64,000 bases of DNA from Hydrogenophaga pseudoflava (GTDB lineage Bacteria; Pseudomonadota; Gammaproteobacteria; Burkholderiales; Burkholderiaceae_C). Under the pieces are notes generated by a model. It made no database searches, had not been told where the DNA came from, and saw nothing but the letters and a program-made list of their open reading frames with translations. The DNA lies in contig NZ_JAVHJP010000006.1 in assembly GCF_031020795.1 (NCBI RefSeq), positions 62,001 through 126,000 on the forward strand. The letters are read 5' to 3'. A program made the translations under genes and the position numbers. Shown here piece by piece: positions 8,833 to 17,571 of the stretch (its first letter is position 1; the number at the start of each line of letters is the position of its first letter).

Positions 8833-11115
8833 TTACCCCGCCTTCACGCAGTCCGCAAAGTACCGGACCACGCCGTCCGGTCCGGACTCCTGCACCAGAC
8901 CATGGATGTCCGTTTCAAAACCGGGGCACTCGCGGGCGAACTCGCGGTTGAACTTGAGGTAGTCGACGATCTTGCGGTTGAACACCTCACCCGGAATCAG
9001 CAGCGGAATCCCCGGCGGGTAGGGTGTGACCAGGCTGGTGGTGATGCGCCCCTCCAGGTCGTCGATGGCCACACGCTCGGTGGTGCGGTGCGCGATGTGC
9101 GCGAACGCGTCGGTGGGCTTCATGGCCGGCGTGTGGTCGCTCAGGTACATGTCCGTGGTCAGACGCGCGATGTCGTACTTGGCATACAGCGTATGCACGT
9201 GCTGACACAGGTCCCGCAAGCCCATTTGCTCGTAGCGCGGCTGCTTGGCGCAGAACTCCGGCATGATGCGCCACATCGGCTGGTTCTTGGCGTAGTCGTC
9301 CTTGAACTGTTGCAGCGCGGTCAGCAGCGTGTTCCAGCGGCCTTTGGTGATGCCGATGGTGAACATGATGAAGAACGAATAGAGACCTGTCTTCTCCACC
9401 ACCACGCCGTGCTCGGCCAGGAACTTGGTGACGATGGAGGCCGGGATGCCGGAGACCTCGAAGCGCCCGTCCAGGTTCAGGCCCGGCGTGACGATGGTGG
9501 CCTTGATCGGGTCGAGCATGTTGAAGCCCGGTGCCATGTCGCCAAAGCCGTGCCAGTCGTCCTCGGTGTCCTTGTCGTCCTTCTTGCGGTTGAGCACCCA
9601 GTCGCTGGCGCGACCGATGCCCTCTTCCACCAGGTCGTCCGGTCCCCACACCTTGAACCACCAGTCGTCTTGTCCGAACTCGGCTTCCACCTTGCGCATC
9701 GCGCGGCGAAAGTCGAGTGCTTCGGCGATGCTCTCTTCCACCAGCGCCGTACCGCCGGGCGGCTCCATCATGGCTGCGGCCACGTCGCAGCTGGCGATGA
9801 TGCTGTACTGCGGCGACGTGGAGGTGTGCATCAGGTAGGCCTCATTGAAGAGGTGGCGGTCCAGCTTGGTGCTCTGCGAGTCCTGCACCAGCACATGGCT
9901 GGCCTGGCTGATGCCCGCCAACAGCTTGTGAATGGACTGCGTGGCGTACACCACCGACTGCTGCGGGCGAGCGCGCTTCTTGCCCATGGCATGGTAGGTG
10001 CCGTAGAACGGGTGAAAGGCCGCGTGCGGCAACCACGCCTCGTCGAAGTGCAGGTTGTCGACATAGCCATCGAGCAGGTTCTTGATGGTCTCGGTGTTGT
10101 AGAGCACGCCGTCGTAGGTCGACTGCGTGAGGGTCAGGATGCGCGGCTTGACCGTCTCTGCGTCGACACCCGCCAGCAGCGGGTTGGCACGGATCTTCTC
10201 TTTGATGGCCTGGATCTCGAACTCGCTCTGTGGGATCGGTCCGATGATGCCGTAATGGTTGCGCGTAGGCTTGAGAAAGACCGGGATCGCCCCGGTCATG
10301 ATGATGGAATGCAGGATGGACTTGTGGCAGTTGCGGTCCACCACCACCACATCGCCGGGCGCCACCGTGTGGTGCCAGACCATCTTGTTCGAGGTGGACG
10401 TGCCGTTGGTGACGAAGAAGCAGTGGTCGGCATTGAAGATGCGTGCCGCATTGCGCTCGGAGGCCCCAATGGCGCCGTTGTGGTCCAGCAGCTGGCCCAG
10501 TTCCTCCACGGCGTTGCAAACATCGGCGCGCAGCATGTTCTCGCCGAAGAACTGGTGGAACATCTGGCCAACGGGCGTTTTCAGAAAAGCCACGCCCCCC
10601 GAATGCCCCGGGCAGTGCCATGAATAGGAGCCGTCCTCGGCGTAGTCCAGGAGCGCCTTGAAGAATGGCGGTTGGATGCCTTCCAGGTAACTCTTGGCCT
10701 CCCGGATGATGTGGCGCGCCACAAACTCCGGCGTGTCTTCGAACATGTGGATGAAACCATGGAGTTCGCGCAGCACGTCGTTGGGCAGGTGCCGGCTGGT
10801 CTTCGTCTCACCGTGCACGTAGATCGGCACCTCGGCGTTCTTGCGGCGAACTTCCTCGATGAAGTTGCGCAGATTCAGCACCGCGGGGTCCAGGTCCGGC
10901 CCCGGCGTGAACTCCTCGTCGTCGATGGACAGGATGAAGGCACTGGCGCGCGACTGCTGTTGTGCAAATTGCGACAGGTCGCCGTAGCTGGTCACTCCCA
11001 CCACTTCGAAGCCTTCGCTTTCAATGGCCTGGGCGAGGGCTCGGATGCCCAGACCCGAGGTGTTCTCGGAACGGAAGTCCTCGTCGATGATGACGATGGG
11101 AAAGCGGAATTTCAT
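8833..11115 (-). CDS. Biodegradative arginine/lysine/ornithine decarboxylase
   Basis: A 760-residue PLP enzyme of the large class-III fold (Orn/Lys/Arg decarboxylase) type. An N-terminal receiver-like wing domain (about 1-130) precedes the core. The core has WHCPGHSGGVAFLKTP, FGENMLRADV and the cofactor lysine in TQSIHKLLAG (Lys397 by my count). Length fits AdiA-like arginine decarboxylases (about 755) better than lysine or ornithine enzymes (about 710-730), but I cannot assign the substrate from sequence alone. The reaction consumes a proton and makes a polyamine precursor. It has its own 158-base upstream region shared with the divergent nfeD gene. Confidence 0.9.
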   Translation of the reverse strand: MKFRFPIVIIDEDFRSENTSGLGIRALAQAIESEGFEVVGVTSYGDLSQFAQQQSRASAFILSIDDEEFTPGPDLDPAVLNLRNFIEEVRRKNAEVPIYVHGETKTSRHLPNDVLRELHGFIHMFEDTPEFVARHIIREAKSYLEGIQPPFFKALLDYAEDGSYSWHCPGHSGGVAFLKTPVGQMFHQFFGENMLRADVCNAVEELGQLLDHNGAIGASERNAARIFNADHCFFVTNGTSTSNKMVWHHTVAPGDVVVVDRNCHKSILHSIIMTGAIPVFLKPTRNHYGIIGPIPQSEFEIQAIKEKIRANPLLAGVDAETVKPRILTLTQSTYDGVLYNTETIKNLLDGYVDNLHFDEAWLPHAAFHPFYGTYHAMGKKRARPQQSVVYATQSIHKLLAGISQASHVLVQDSQSTKLDRHLFNEAYLMHTSTSPQYSIIASCDVAAAMMEPPGGTALVEESIAEALDFRRAMRKVEAEFGQDDWWFKVWGPDDLVEEGIGRASDWVLNRKKDDKDTEDDWHGFGDMAPGFNMLDPIKATIVTPGLNLDGRFEVSGIPASIVTKFLAEHGVVVEKTGLYSFFIMFTIGITKGRWNTLLTALQQFKDDYAKNQPMWRIMPEFCAKQPRYEQMGLRDLCQHVHTLYAKYDIARLTTDMYLSDHTPAMKPTDAFAHIAHRTTERVAIDDLEGRITTSLVTPYPPGIPLLIPGEVFNRKIVDYLKFNREFARECPGFETDIHGLVQESGPDGVVRYFADCVKAG

Positions 11116-11273
11116 CGCGGATCTCCAGCCGGTTCAAGCCGGGGCGGGTGGGAAGAAAAGGAAAGCGCGCAAGTGTACGGAAATCACATGACGCTGCGCT
11201 TTTGCCATGGCCTTTTGACGCAGAATGTGGCGCTTGCCAGACAGGGTGTGGCACATACCGTGGAGGATGTTCA

Positions 11274-11699
11274 ATGGACGAGCCAACCATGTGGTGGTTG
11301 ATGGCTGCGGCACTGGTGGCGCTGGAGCTTTTTACGGGCACGTTCTACCTGCTCATGCTGGCGGTCGGTCTGGCCGCCGGCGCCCTCGCCGCTCATCTGG
11401 GAGTGTCTTTCGCAGGCCAGCTGGTGGCGGCGGCTCTGGTGGGGACCGCCGCGGTGGTCATCGGTCATCTGCAGCGTCGCAAGCACAAAGGGGATCCCTC
11501 GGTCCGGTCGCTGCGCAGCGTGAACCTGGACGTCGGTGAAACCCTGCGAGTGGACGACTGGAAGCCCGATGGCACCGCCAGCGTTCGCTACCGGGGGGCG
11601 CAGTGGACCGCCGTGCTCGAGCAGGGGCAGGTGGCCGAGGCGGGCAACTACCGAGTCACGGAACTCGTGGGCAACCGGCTCAAGGTCGAGCGGGTGTGA
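11274..11699 (+). CDS. NfeD family membrane protein
   Basis: A 141-residue protein with an N-terminal membrane region (about residues 6-62, probably three helices) and a C-terminal OB-fold-like domain in which LRVDDWKPDGTASVRYRG and the closing GNRLKVERV are typical of NfeD. NfeD proteins pair with SPFH proteins in membrane microdomain or quality-control complexes. The ATG at 11274 is preceded by a GGAGG ribosome site; the open frame upstream is not used. The SPFH gene follows 51 bases downstream. Confidence 0.88.
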   Translation: MDEPTMWWLMAAALVALELFTGTFYLLMLAVGLAAGALAAHLGVSFAGQLVAAALVGTAAVVIGHLQRRKHKGDPSVRSLRSVNLDVGETLRVDDWKPDGTASVRYRGAQWTAVLEQGQVAEAGNYRVTELVGNRLKVERV

Positions 11700-11750
11700 T
11701 CCGCCCCGCAACGCGTTTTCATCAATCTTCAACAGCACAGGGACATCACC

Positions 11751-12668
11751 ATGGAAATTGCTCTGTTTCTCTTCGTCATCGCGGCGGTCTTCATCATTCG
11801 GGCGGTCAAGGTCGTGCCCCAGCAGAACGCATGGGTGGTCGAGCGACTGGGCAAGTACCATGCCTCGCTGGCCCCCGGCCTCAACTTCCTCGTGCCGTTC
11901 ATCGACAAGGTGGCCTACAAGCACAGCCTCAAGGAAATTCCGCTGGATGTGCCCAGCCAGGTCTGCATCACACGGGACAACACCCAGCTGCAGGTGGACG
12001 GAATCCTCTACTTCCAAGTGACCGACCCGATGCGTGCCAGCTACGGCTCGTCCAACTACATCGTCGCCGTGACCCAACTCGCACAGACTTCGTTGCGCTC
12101 AGTGATCGGCAAGTTGGAGCTCGACAAGACCTTCGAAGAGCGCGACATCATCAACGCCCAGGTCGTGCAGGCCATTGACGAGGCGGCGCTGAACTGGGGT
12201 GTCAAGGTGCTGCGCTACGAAATCAAGGACCTGACGCCGCCCAAGGAGATCCTGCACGCCATGCAGGCCCAGATCACGGCCGAGCGCGAAAAGCGCGCCC
12301 TGATTGCCGCCTCCGAGGGCCGCCGCCAGGAGCAGATCAACATTGCCACGGGCGAGCGTGAGGCCTTTATCGCACGCTCCGAAGGTGAAAAGCAGGCCGC
12401 CATCAACCAGGCCCAGGGTGAAGCCGCGGCGATCACGGCCGTGGCGGATGCCACGGCCCAGGCCATCGAGCGCATCGCTGCCGCCATCCGGCAACCCGGA
12501 GGGGAACAGGCCGTGCAGCTGAAGGTGGCCGAACGCGCCGTTGATGCATTCGGCAAGGTGGCCGCCGATGCCACCACCACCCTCATCGTCCCGGGCAACA
12601 TGAGCGAGGTCTCGGCCCTGATCGGTTCGGCGATGAAGATGATTGGCACGACCAAGGCCAAGGAGTGA
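11751..12668 (+). CDS. SPFH/Band 7 protein (paraslipin, QmcA-like)
   Basis: A 305-residue protein with one N-terminal membrane helix (about 3-20), an SPFH domain (VPQQNAWVVERLGKYH, LNFLVPFIDKVAYKHSLKE, VDGILYFQVTDP, LRSVIGKLELDKTFEERDIIN), then an alanine- and glutamate-rich coiled coil (about 165-245) and a C-terminal stretch ending in GSAMKMIG. Such proteins form ring assemblies in the inner membrane and bind proteases such as FtsH. It directly follows nfeD, the usual operon partner. Confidence 0.93.
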   Translation: MEIALFLFVIAAVFIIRAVKVVPQQNAWVVERLGKYHASLAPGLNFLVPFIDKVAYKHSLKEIPLDVPSQVCITRDNTQLQVDGILYFQVTDPMRASYGSSNYIVAVTQLAQTSLRSVIGKLELDKTFEERDIINAQVVQAIDEAALNWGVKVLRYEIKDLTPPKEILHAMQAQITAEREKRALIAASEGRRQEQINIATGEREAFIARSEGEKQAAINQAQGEAAAITAVADATAQAIERIAAAIRQPGGEQAVQLKVAERAVDAFGKVAADATTTLIVPGNMSEVSALIGSAMKMIGTTKAKE

Positions 12669-12688
12669 AAACGCGCTCTGCGGCCTGC

Positions 12689-12694
12689 TACAAT
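12689..12694 (+). promoter_or_regulatory. -10 box of the tRNA-Ser gene
   Basis: TACAAT lies 12 bases before the tRNA 5' end, a good -10 element. The expected -35 position (about 12666-12671, TGAAAA) is weak. Confidence 0.45.
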
Positions 12695-12706
12695 GGCAGG
12701 CTTCGC

Positions 12707-12796
<90 letters not shown>

Positions 12797-12802
12797 GAAT
12801 AT

Positions 12803-12836
12803 GCCCCAAGTGATTGAAGTCACTTGGGGCTTTTTG
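12803..12836 (+). terminator. Rho-independent terminator of tRNA-Ser
   Basis: A perfect 11-base-pair stem GCCCCAAGTGA / TCACTTGGGGC (12803-12813 with 12820-12830) and a 6-base loop are followed by TTTTTG. It starts six bases after the tRNA. Confidence 0.93.
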
Positions 12837-13300
12837 TTTTGGGCCGCCCAAAGGTGCCCCCAGACAACGCTGCACCCCAGCGCATTGGATATGGCCGCCA
12901 TGTTTGCCTGGGTAGGCCTGAACGTTGCCAGCCGTGGACCATCGCCATCGCGAACACCGCTCTTCGTAATCAGAAAGAGAAATTTGCCGCACTGCCATGA
13001 GAACGCGTTCTGACTCGGCCTCCCGTTGCGAGACAAACGCCGCACAATGGCCCCATCCGGCGGGAACCGCTGGTCACGGCGTTCAGACCAAGGACGAGAC
13101 CTCTGCCAGTGGTCCTTCCTGGCTCAGGGCTTCTCCTTGAGAGGGGAAGGACTGTGATCGCCCGGGCTTTGCCCTTACCGACTTGGCGTAAGATAAAGTT
13201 AGTAAAAATTTGAAACTTGGCTGCGTCCAAGCATGGAGAATTTCGTCTTCCAGCCTGTTCAACGGGCTCCCTGCAACGACTTTGACTCTTGGAGATTGCC
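12837..13300 (+). other. Non-coding region ahead of the EPS operon
   Basis: This 464-base stretch holds no convincing gene. It must contain the promoter of the epsE gene. The last 130 bases become A/T-rich (around 13190-13215). Two small dyads are visible: CTTAC-9-GTAAG (13174-13178 with 13188-13192) and CTTGG-CTGCGT-CCAAG (13216-13231), the latter a possible leader hairpin about 70 bases before the start codon. No strong sigma70 pair could be fixed. Confidence 0.5.
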
Positions 13301-13861
13301 ATGTCTGCTCTGTTCAGGTTTGTGATGGCTGCAGCCTTGTTGGCAGCCAGCGGTTCCTTGATGGCTCAATCCGATGCTGCCTACAAATTGCGGCACGGCG
13401 ATGCTTTGATGGTGTCGGTATGGAAAGACGAGGCGCTGCGGATGGAGGTGCGTGTGCTGCCGGACGGAAGCATTACGTTCCCGTTGGCCGGGCGCGTTTC
13501 CGTGGTGGGCCTGAGCACCCCGGAAGTCGAGGCCAGGGTGGCCGAGAAGCTCAAAAAGTACATCCCGGAACCTGTCGTGACCGTGGCCATTACGGCCACC
13601 GACGGCAATCAGGTGTTTGTACTGGGCAAAGTGGTCAGACCCGGCGCCGTGACCCTTACGTCGTCGGAGACCACCGTGCTGCAGATGCTCAGTCAGGTTG
13701 GGGGACTGGACCGGTTTGCGGACGGGAACTCCATCCGGGTCTTGCGCAATTCGCCTCAGGGCAAACGCGTGCTGCCGGTTCGCTACGACGACTTGGTCAA
13801 GGGCAACCAGCTCGACACCAACGTGGTGCTGATGCCCGGCGACACCATTCTGGTTCCCTGA
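13301..13861 (+). CDS. epsE: Polysaccharide export protein EpsE (Wza family)
   Basis: A 186-residue outer-membrane polysaccharide export protein. A signal peptide (cleavage likely after SLMAQ) is followed by the Poly_export/SLBB module: YKLRHGDALMVSVWKDEALR, VLPDGSITFPLAGRVSV, and VFVLGKVVRPGAVTL. It lacks a lipobox cysteine and is half the length of Wza, as is normal for the EpsE group of methanolan-type loci. The start at 13301 is set by GGAG seven bases upstream; an in-frame TTG at 13289 is rejected. It opens the EPS operon, and the barrel gene begins 2 bases after its stop. Confidence 0.92.
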   Translation: MSALFRFVMAAALLAASGSLMAQSDAAYKLRHGDALMVSVWKDEALRMEVRVLPDGSITFPLAGRVSVVGLSTPEVEARVAEKLKKYIPEPVVTVAITATDGNQVFVLGKVVRPGAVTLTSSETTVLQMLSQVGGLDRFADGNSIRVLRNSPQGKRVLPVRYDDLVKGNQLDTNVVLMPGDTILVP

Positions 13862-13863
13862 TC

Positions 13864-14961
13864 ATGAAAGCGCAGCTCACCCCCCTGGCTCTCGCCCTTC
13901 AGGCGCTCGTATGGTCCCCCGTTCTGGCCCAGAACGCGCTGACCGTCCCCCTGGAGGCCGTCCGCATCAGCAACCCCGACCTCTCGCCTGAAAGCCGCGG
14001 CAGTGTCACGCTGTACCGTCTGCACCCTCAATACACGCTGCAGACCACCCAAGGCGCTTCGCGCACCGAGCTCGCGCTGGGTGCACTGATTGAAAAATCG
14101 AGCAATACCGCCCTGAGTGCCAACCGGACTCTGCCCAGCGTCCGTGTGCTGTGGGAAAACTCGAGTCCTGTCGCCGTTCTCGGACTGCGTGCCTCGTGGG
14201 AGGAAGCCTCCACCCGGGAAACAGAGTTCGCCGAATTTGGCCGGGTGACGTTGGACAGCAAGGAGCGCACCGGCGCGGTGGGCGGTACCTGGACCTACAA
14301 CCTGACCGCCGGGACAGCACTCGAACTGGACTTTTCTCATGACCGCGTCACCTACGACACGCCTCTGCTGGTGAACCACAGGGAAACCAGCGGGTCGATT
14401 GCCTATCGCATCTCTGCAAGCGCCAACTCGCGTTACAGGCTCACGGCCGGAGCGTCGCGCCTGACGCCCGATGGAGGGCGTGAACGGCAATCGCGGAGCG
14501 AACTCAGTGCCGGGTATGAACGGGACATCAGTGAAGGCCTCGTGCTGAATGCGACAGCCGGCGCCGTGCGCACCAACACCGTGAGAGGCAAGACCGCGCC
14601 CGTCGGGGCCTTGCGTCTGACCTACACGGGAGAACGCGTCGGCTACTCCGTGGAGTGGTCCCGCGACGTCAGTGCAGACGGTTCGGTGGCCGGGTACACC
14701 CGCTCGCAGGTGTTCGATGTCTCTGCCAGCTACCCGCTCACCATCGATACCTCCTTGTCTTTGGGGGTCAGCCACGCCCAGTCCCTGGACGGAGAGCGCG
14801 ACGCCGGTTCTGTGGCGTATGCGCGCATCCAGACCGAACTCACGAGGTTCTGGAGCCTGTCACTGGGCCTGGAACAGCGGCGGGCGAAACCTGCCGGCGG
14901 CCCCACAGCCAAAGGCCACTCTGTGGCTGTTGGACTGGTGTATTCGCACCCCGATTTCTAA
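13864..14961 (+). CDS. Outer-membrane beta-barrel protein of the EPS locus
   Basis: A 365-residue protein with a signal peptide (MKAQLTPLALALQALVWSPVLAQ) and then alternating polar/hydrophobic strands from end to end, closing with ...VGLVYSHPDF. A C-terminal phenylalanine is the mark of proteins inserted by the Bam machinery. It corresponds in position and size to the EpsL-type or exosortase-locus barrel proteins found beside epsE; assignment to one subfamily needs a profile search. Likely role (inference): an outer-membrane partner or channel for polymer export. It sits between epsE and epsF with gaps of 2 and 14 bases. Confidence 0.75.
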   Translation: MKAQLTPLALALQALVWSPVLAQNALTVPLEAVRISNPDLSPESRGSVTLYRLHPQYTLQTTQGASRTELALGALIEKSSNTALSANRTLPSVRVLWENSSPVAVLGLRASWEEASTRETEFAEFGRVTLDSKERTGAVGGTWTYNLTAGTALELDFSHDRVTYDTPLLVNHRETSGSIAYRISASANSRYRLTAGASRLTPDGGRERQSRSELSAGYERDISEGLVLNATAGAVRTNTVRGKTAPVGALRLTYTGERVGYSVEWSRDVSADGSVAGYTRSQVFDVSASYPLTIDTSLSLGVSHAQSLDGERDAGSVAYARIQTELTRFWSLSLGLEQRRAKPAGGPTAKGHSVAVGLVYSHPDF

Positions 14962-14975
14962 ACTGACGACCCCAC

Positions 14976-16577
14976 ATGCCGGCCGACTACCAACTGAGTT
15001 TCAATGACTACCTGTCCATCATCCGACGCCGGGCATGGGTGATCGTCCTGACCTTTGGTGCCGTGCTGGGGGCTTCGGTGGTCGTGGCACTGATGCTTCC
15101 GCGCGCCTACCAGGCCAGCGGCACATTGCTGGTCGAGGGGCCACCGATTGCCGGAGAGGCGGTGCAGCCTTCTTCGGGCGGCAATGCGGAACAGCGAATT
15201 CAGGCGCTGCGCCAACAAATCATGACCCGCGAGAGCCTGTTGCGCATCGCAGCCGAGCATCGTGTTTTTGACCCCCCACCGGGGGTGGTGCTGAAGGACA
15301 CCGACATTGCCACCGCGATGCGGGCCAGCATCGGTGTGAATGTGCAGACAGGCAACATGCCAGCCTGGGAGCGGCCGTCCAACAACCTCGCGTTCACCAT
15401 TTCGTTTCAACACAGCGAACCGGAAAAAGCCCTGGAAGTCACCAATGCACTGATCCAGCTGTTTCTTGAGAGCAGTGTGAGGGAGCGGGTCGAGCAAGCC
15501 TCCAGAGCCAACGAGTTTCTGAGCCAGGAGGCCGACCGGGTCAAGGCGCAACTTGAAAACCTGGAGCAACGCATCGCCGCCTACAAGCGCTCGCAAGGTG
15601 GCGCTTCGGAGGACGGCCAGGTGGTTGCCTTGACGAACATCCAGGCGCTGGAAAGCGATCTCAGAGCCGCAGAACGCGAGCATCGCATGGCGCTCGATGA
15701 GTTGCAGACACTGGAAGTGGAGTTGGCCGGGGCCCGCTCAGGCGTCCTGGCTCCCGGGACGGTCACGCCGTCCGGCCCATCGGCCGCAGAGCAGGATCTG
15801 GAGCGTGCCCGCTCGGAGTTGGCCCGCCTGCGAGGTACCTACACCGACGACCACCCGGACGTCCGGGCTCAGAGGCAGAAAATCGACCTGCTGGAGCGTA
15901 CCGTGCGCACGGAGGCCACCGTCAGCAGCCCGACACGCGACGCCATGGCTGCGCAGGCCAGACTCGCCGTGTCACGGCTCGAGGCGCAAAGTCGAACTGC
16001 GCGAGCACGGGCAGATTTGCTTGCAGACCAGCAAAGGAGCCTCCGCAACGCCATCGCCCAGCAACGCTCTCAGGTGGCCCGTGCTCCTCAGGTAGAGCGC
16101 GACCTCACTGCGCTTCAGCGTGACTACGATGCCACTCGCACGAAGTACGAAGACCTGCGGTCCAAGCAACTCTCTGCGCAGATCGTTCAGAATCTTGAAG
16201 GGGGACGACAAGGAGAGCGCTTCACCTTGCTGGAGCCGCCACTGCTGCCCGAATACCCGATCAAACCGGACCGCCGAAAGCTCGTCGCCCTTGGTTTTTT
16301 CGTGGCGCTTGCGGCGGCCGCGGCGATCGTTGTCGTGCTTGAAATGATCTTTGCCCGCGTACGGGGGATCAACTCGCTCACGGCCCTGACGGGTCAGCGC
16401 CCCTTGGTGGTGGTCCCGTACATCACAACCGCCGACGAGGCACAGTCCACCCAAGTCCTGCGAAAGCGGCTTCTGAAGCTCGCAGCCGCCTTTGTGCTGG
16501 CTGGAATTGCAGTGATCCATTTCGTGTTCATCCCCCTTCAGACCCTTTTGATCTCCTTGTTCTCCCATCTGGGTTGA
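14976..16577 (+). CDS. epsF: EPS chain-length determinant EpsF (Wzz/GNVR type)
   Basis: A 533-residue polysaccharide co-polymerase. The N-terminal Wzz segment (LSFNDYLSIIRRRAWVIV...) holds the first membrane helix (about 21-40). A long periplasmic coiled coil (about 165-410) follows. Then comes a proline-rich P-x-x-P element (LLPEYPIKPDRRK) before the second helix (about 430-455), with a third hydrophobic segment at the C-terminus (about 497-525). It controls polymer length with the Wzy polymerase and the EpsG kinase. It carries no fused kinase domain; that function lies in the next gene. Confidence 0.92.
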   Translation: MPADYQLSFNDYLSIIRRRAWVIVLTFGAVLGASVVVALMLPRAYQASGTLLVEGPPIAGEAVQPSSGGNAEQRIQALRQQIMTRESLLRIAAEHRVFDPPPGVVLKDTDIATAMRASIGVNVQTGNMPAWERPSNNLAFTISFQHSEPEKALEVTNALIQLFLESSVRERVEQASRANEFLSQEADRVKAQLENLEQRIAAYKRSQGGASEDGQVVALTNIQALESDLRAAEREHRMALDELQTLEVELAGARSGVLAPGTVTPSGPSAAEQDLERARSELARLRGTYTDDHPDVRAQRQKIDLLERTVRTEATVSSPTRDAMAAQARLAVSRLEAQSRTARARADLLADQQRSLRNAIAQQRSQVARAPQVERDLTALQRDYDATRTKYEDLRSKQLSAQIVQNLEGGRQGERFTLLEPPLLPEYPIKPDRRKLVALGFFVALAAAAAIVVVLEMIFARVRGINSLTALTGQRPLVVVPYITTADEAQSTQVLRKRLLKLAAAFVLAGIAVIHFVFIPLQTLLISLFSHLG

Positions 16578-16590
16578 AGGAAGCCGTCAC

Positions 16591-17442
16591 ATGGAACGCA
16601 TCAAGCTTGCAATCGAGAAGGCAAAGGCTTCCAGAGCCGATCTGATTTCTCCGGGCGCCCAACCTCACCCACACCATCGTGATTCAGGGATGTCCGGTGA
16701 GCAGGATGTTGGGGAGGAAGACACGCCCGATGACTTGGGAGCCGTGCAGTACGCACAGACCGCTGTCGTGTCTCTGGACCCTGAACACCTGGAACGTCAC
16801 CGCGTGGTGGCGCATCAGAAAACCCATCCGGCAAGCTGGGCGTTTGATGTCTTGCGAACGCAAGTGCTGCAGAAGATGGACGAGGCTGGCTGGCGAACGC
16901 TCGCCATCACCTCCCCGAGCGTAGAGTCCGGCAAAACGGTGGTCTCCATCAATCTGGCCATCAGCATTGCCCAGCAGACCAACCGTACGGCGCTGCTGGT
17001 GGACTTCGACTTGCGCCGTCCCAGCGTGGCGCGGTCTCTGGGCTTGAGCCGCCCTAAGTCTCTCAACGAATTCCTGGAAGGGCATGCCAGCCTGGCAGAC
17101 ACCCTGGTCAACCCCGGGATCGAGCGGTTTGTCGTGTTGCCGACCAATCGGGCGGTCAATGGCGCATCGGAGCTGCTTTCGTCTACGAAAGTAGGCAAGC
17201 TGATCAAGGATCTGCGAGAGCGCTACAGTGATCGCATCGTGATCTTCGACCTGCCACCGGTTCTGGCCGCCGACGACGTCATGAGCGTGCTTCCACGGGT
17301 CGACTGTGTTCTGATGGTTGTCGGGAGTGGCGTGTCGACCCAAACGGAAGTCGAGGAGGCCATGACCCGGCTTTCGAAGGCCAATCTGCTGGGTGTCGTC
17401 CTCAACAAGGACGAATCGCCCCCCCAGAACGCCTACTACTGA
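16591..17442 (+). CDS. epsG: Bacterial tyrosine kinase EpsG (CpsD/CapB family)
   Basis: A 283-residue BY-kinase. After about 100 residues of variable lead come Walker A (SPSVESGKT, Lys115), Walker A' (LLVDFDLRRPS) and Walker B (IVIFDLPPVL). The C-terminus ends QNAYY, a minimal tyrosine cluster that can be autophosphorylated. It partners the EpsF co-polymerase at the inner membrane and regulates polymerisation. It starts 13 bases after epsF. Confidence 0.92.
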   Translation: MERIKLAIEKAKASRADLISPGAQPHPHHRDSGMSGEQDVGEEDTPDDLGAVQYAQTAVVSLDPEHLERHRVVAHQKTHPASWAFDVLRTQVLQKMDEAGWRTLAITSPSVESGKTVVSINLAISIAQQTNRTALLVDFDLRRPSVARSLGLSRPKSLNEFLEGHASLADTLVNPGIERFVVLPTNRAVNGASELLSSTKVGKLIKDLRERYSDRIVIFDLPPVLAADDVMSVLPRVDCVLMVVGSGVSTQTEVEEAMTRLSKANLLGVVLNKDESPPQNAYY

Positions 17443-17571
17443 CTGTTTTCCCGACAGTGCCAGCGCTTTGGCAGCATGCAGCCGGCACGCATCTTCATCC
17501 AAGGACCTTCGGCCACGGCTGCTGCTGTGGTGAAGTTCGCCCCCCTGACTTGAGCCCACGAATTCACTGCT

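Noticed and set aside
12837..13300. Cyclic di-GMP riboswitch in the epsE leader
   Set aside because: I looked because of the GGDEF-EAL protein nearby, but no GEMM-type conserved core is visible; only two short hairpins.
13210..13863. Upstream extension of the outer-membrane barrel frame
   Set aside because: It overlaps epsE in another frame, and the signal peptide begins at ATG 13864.
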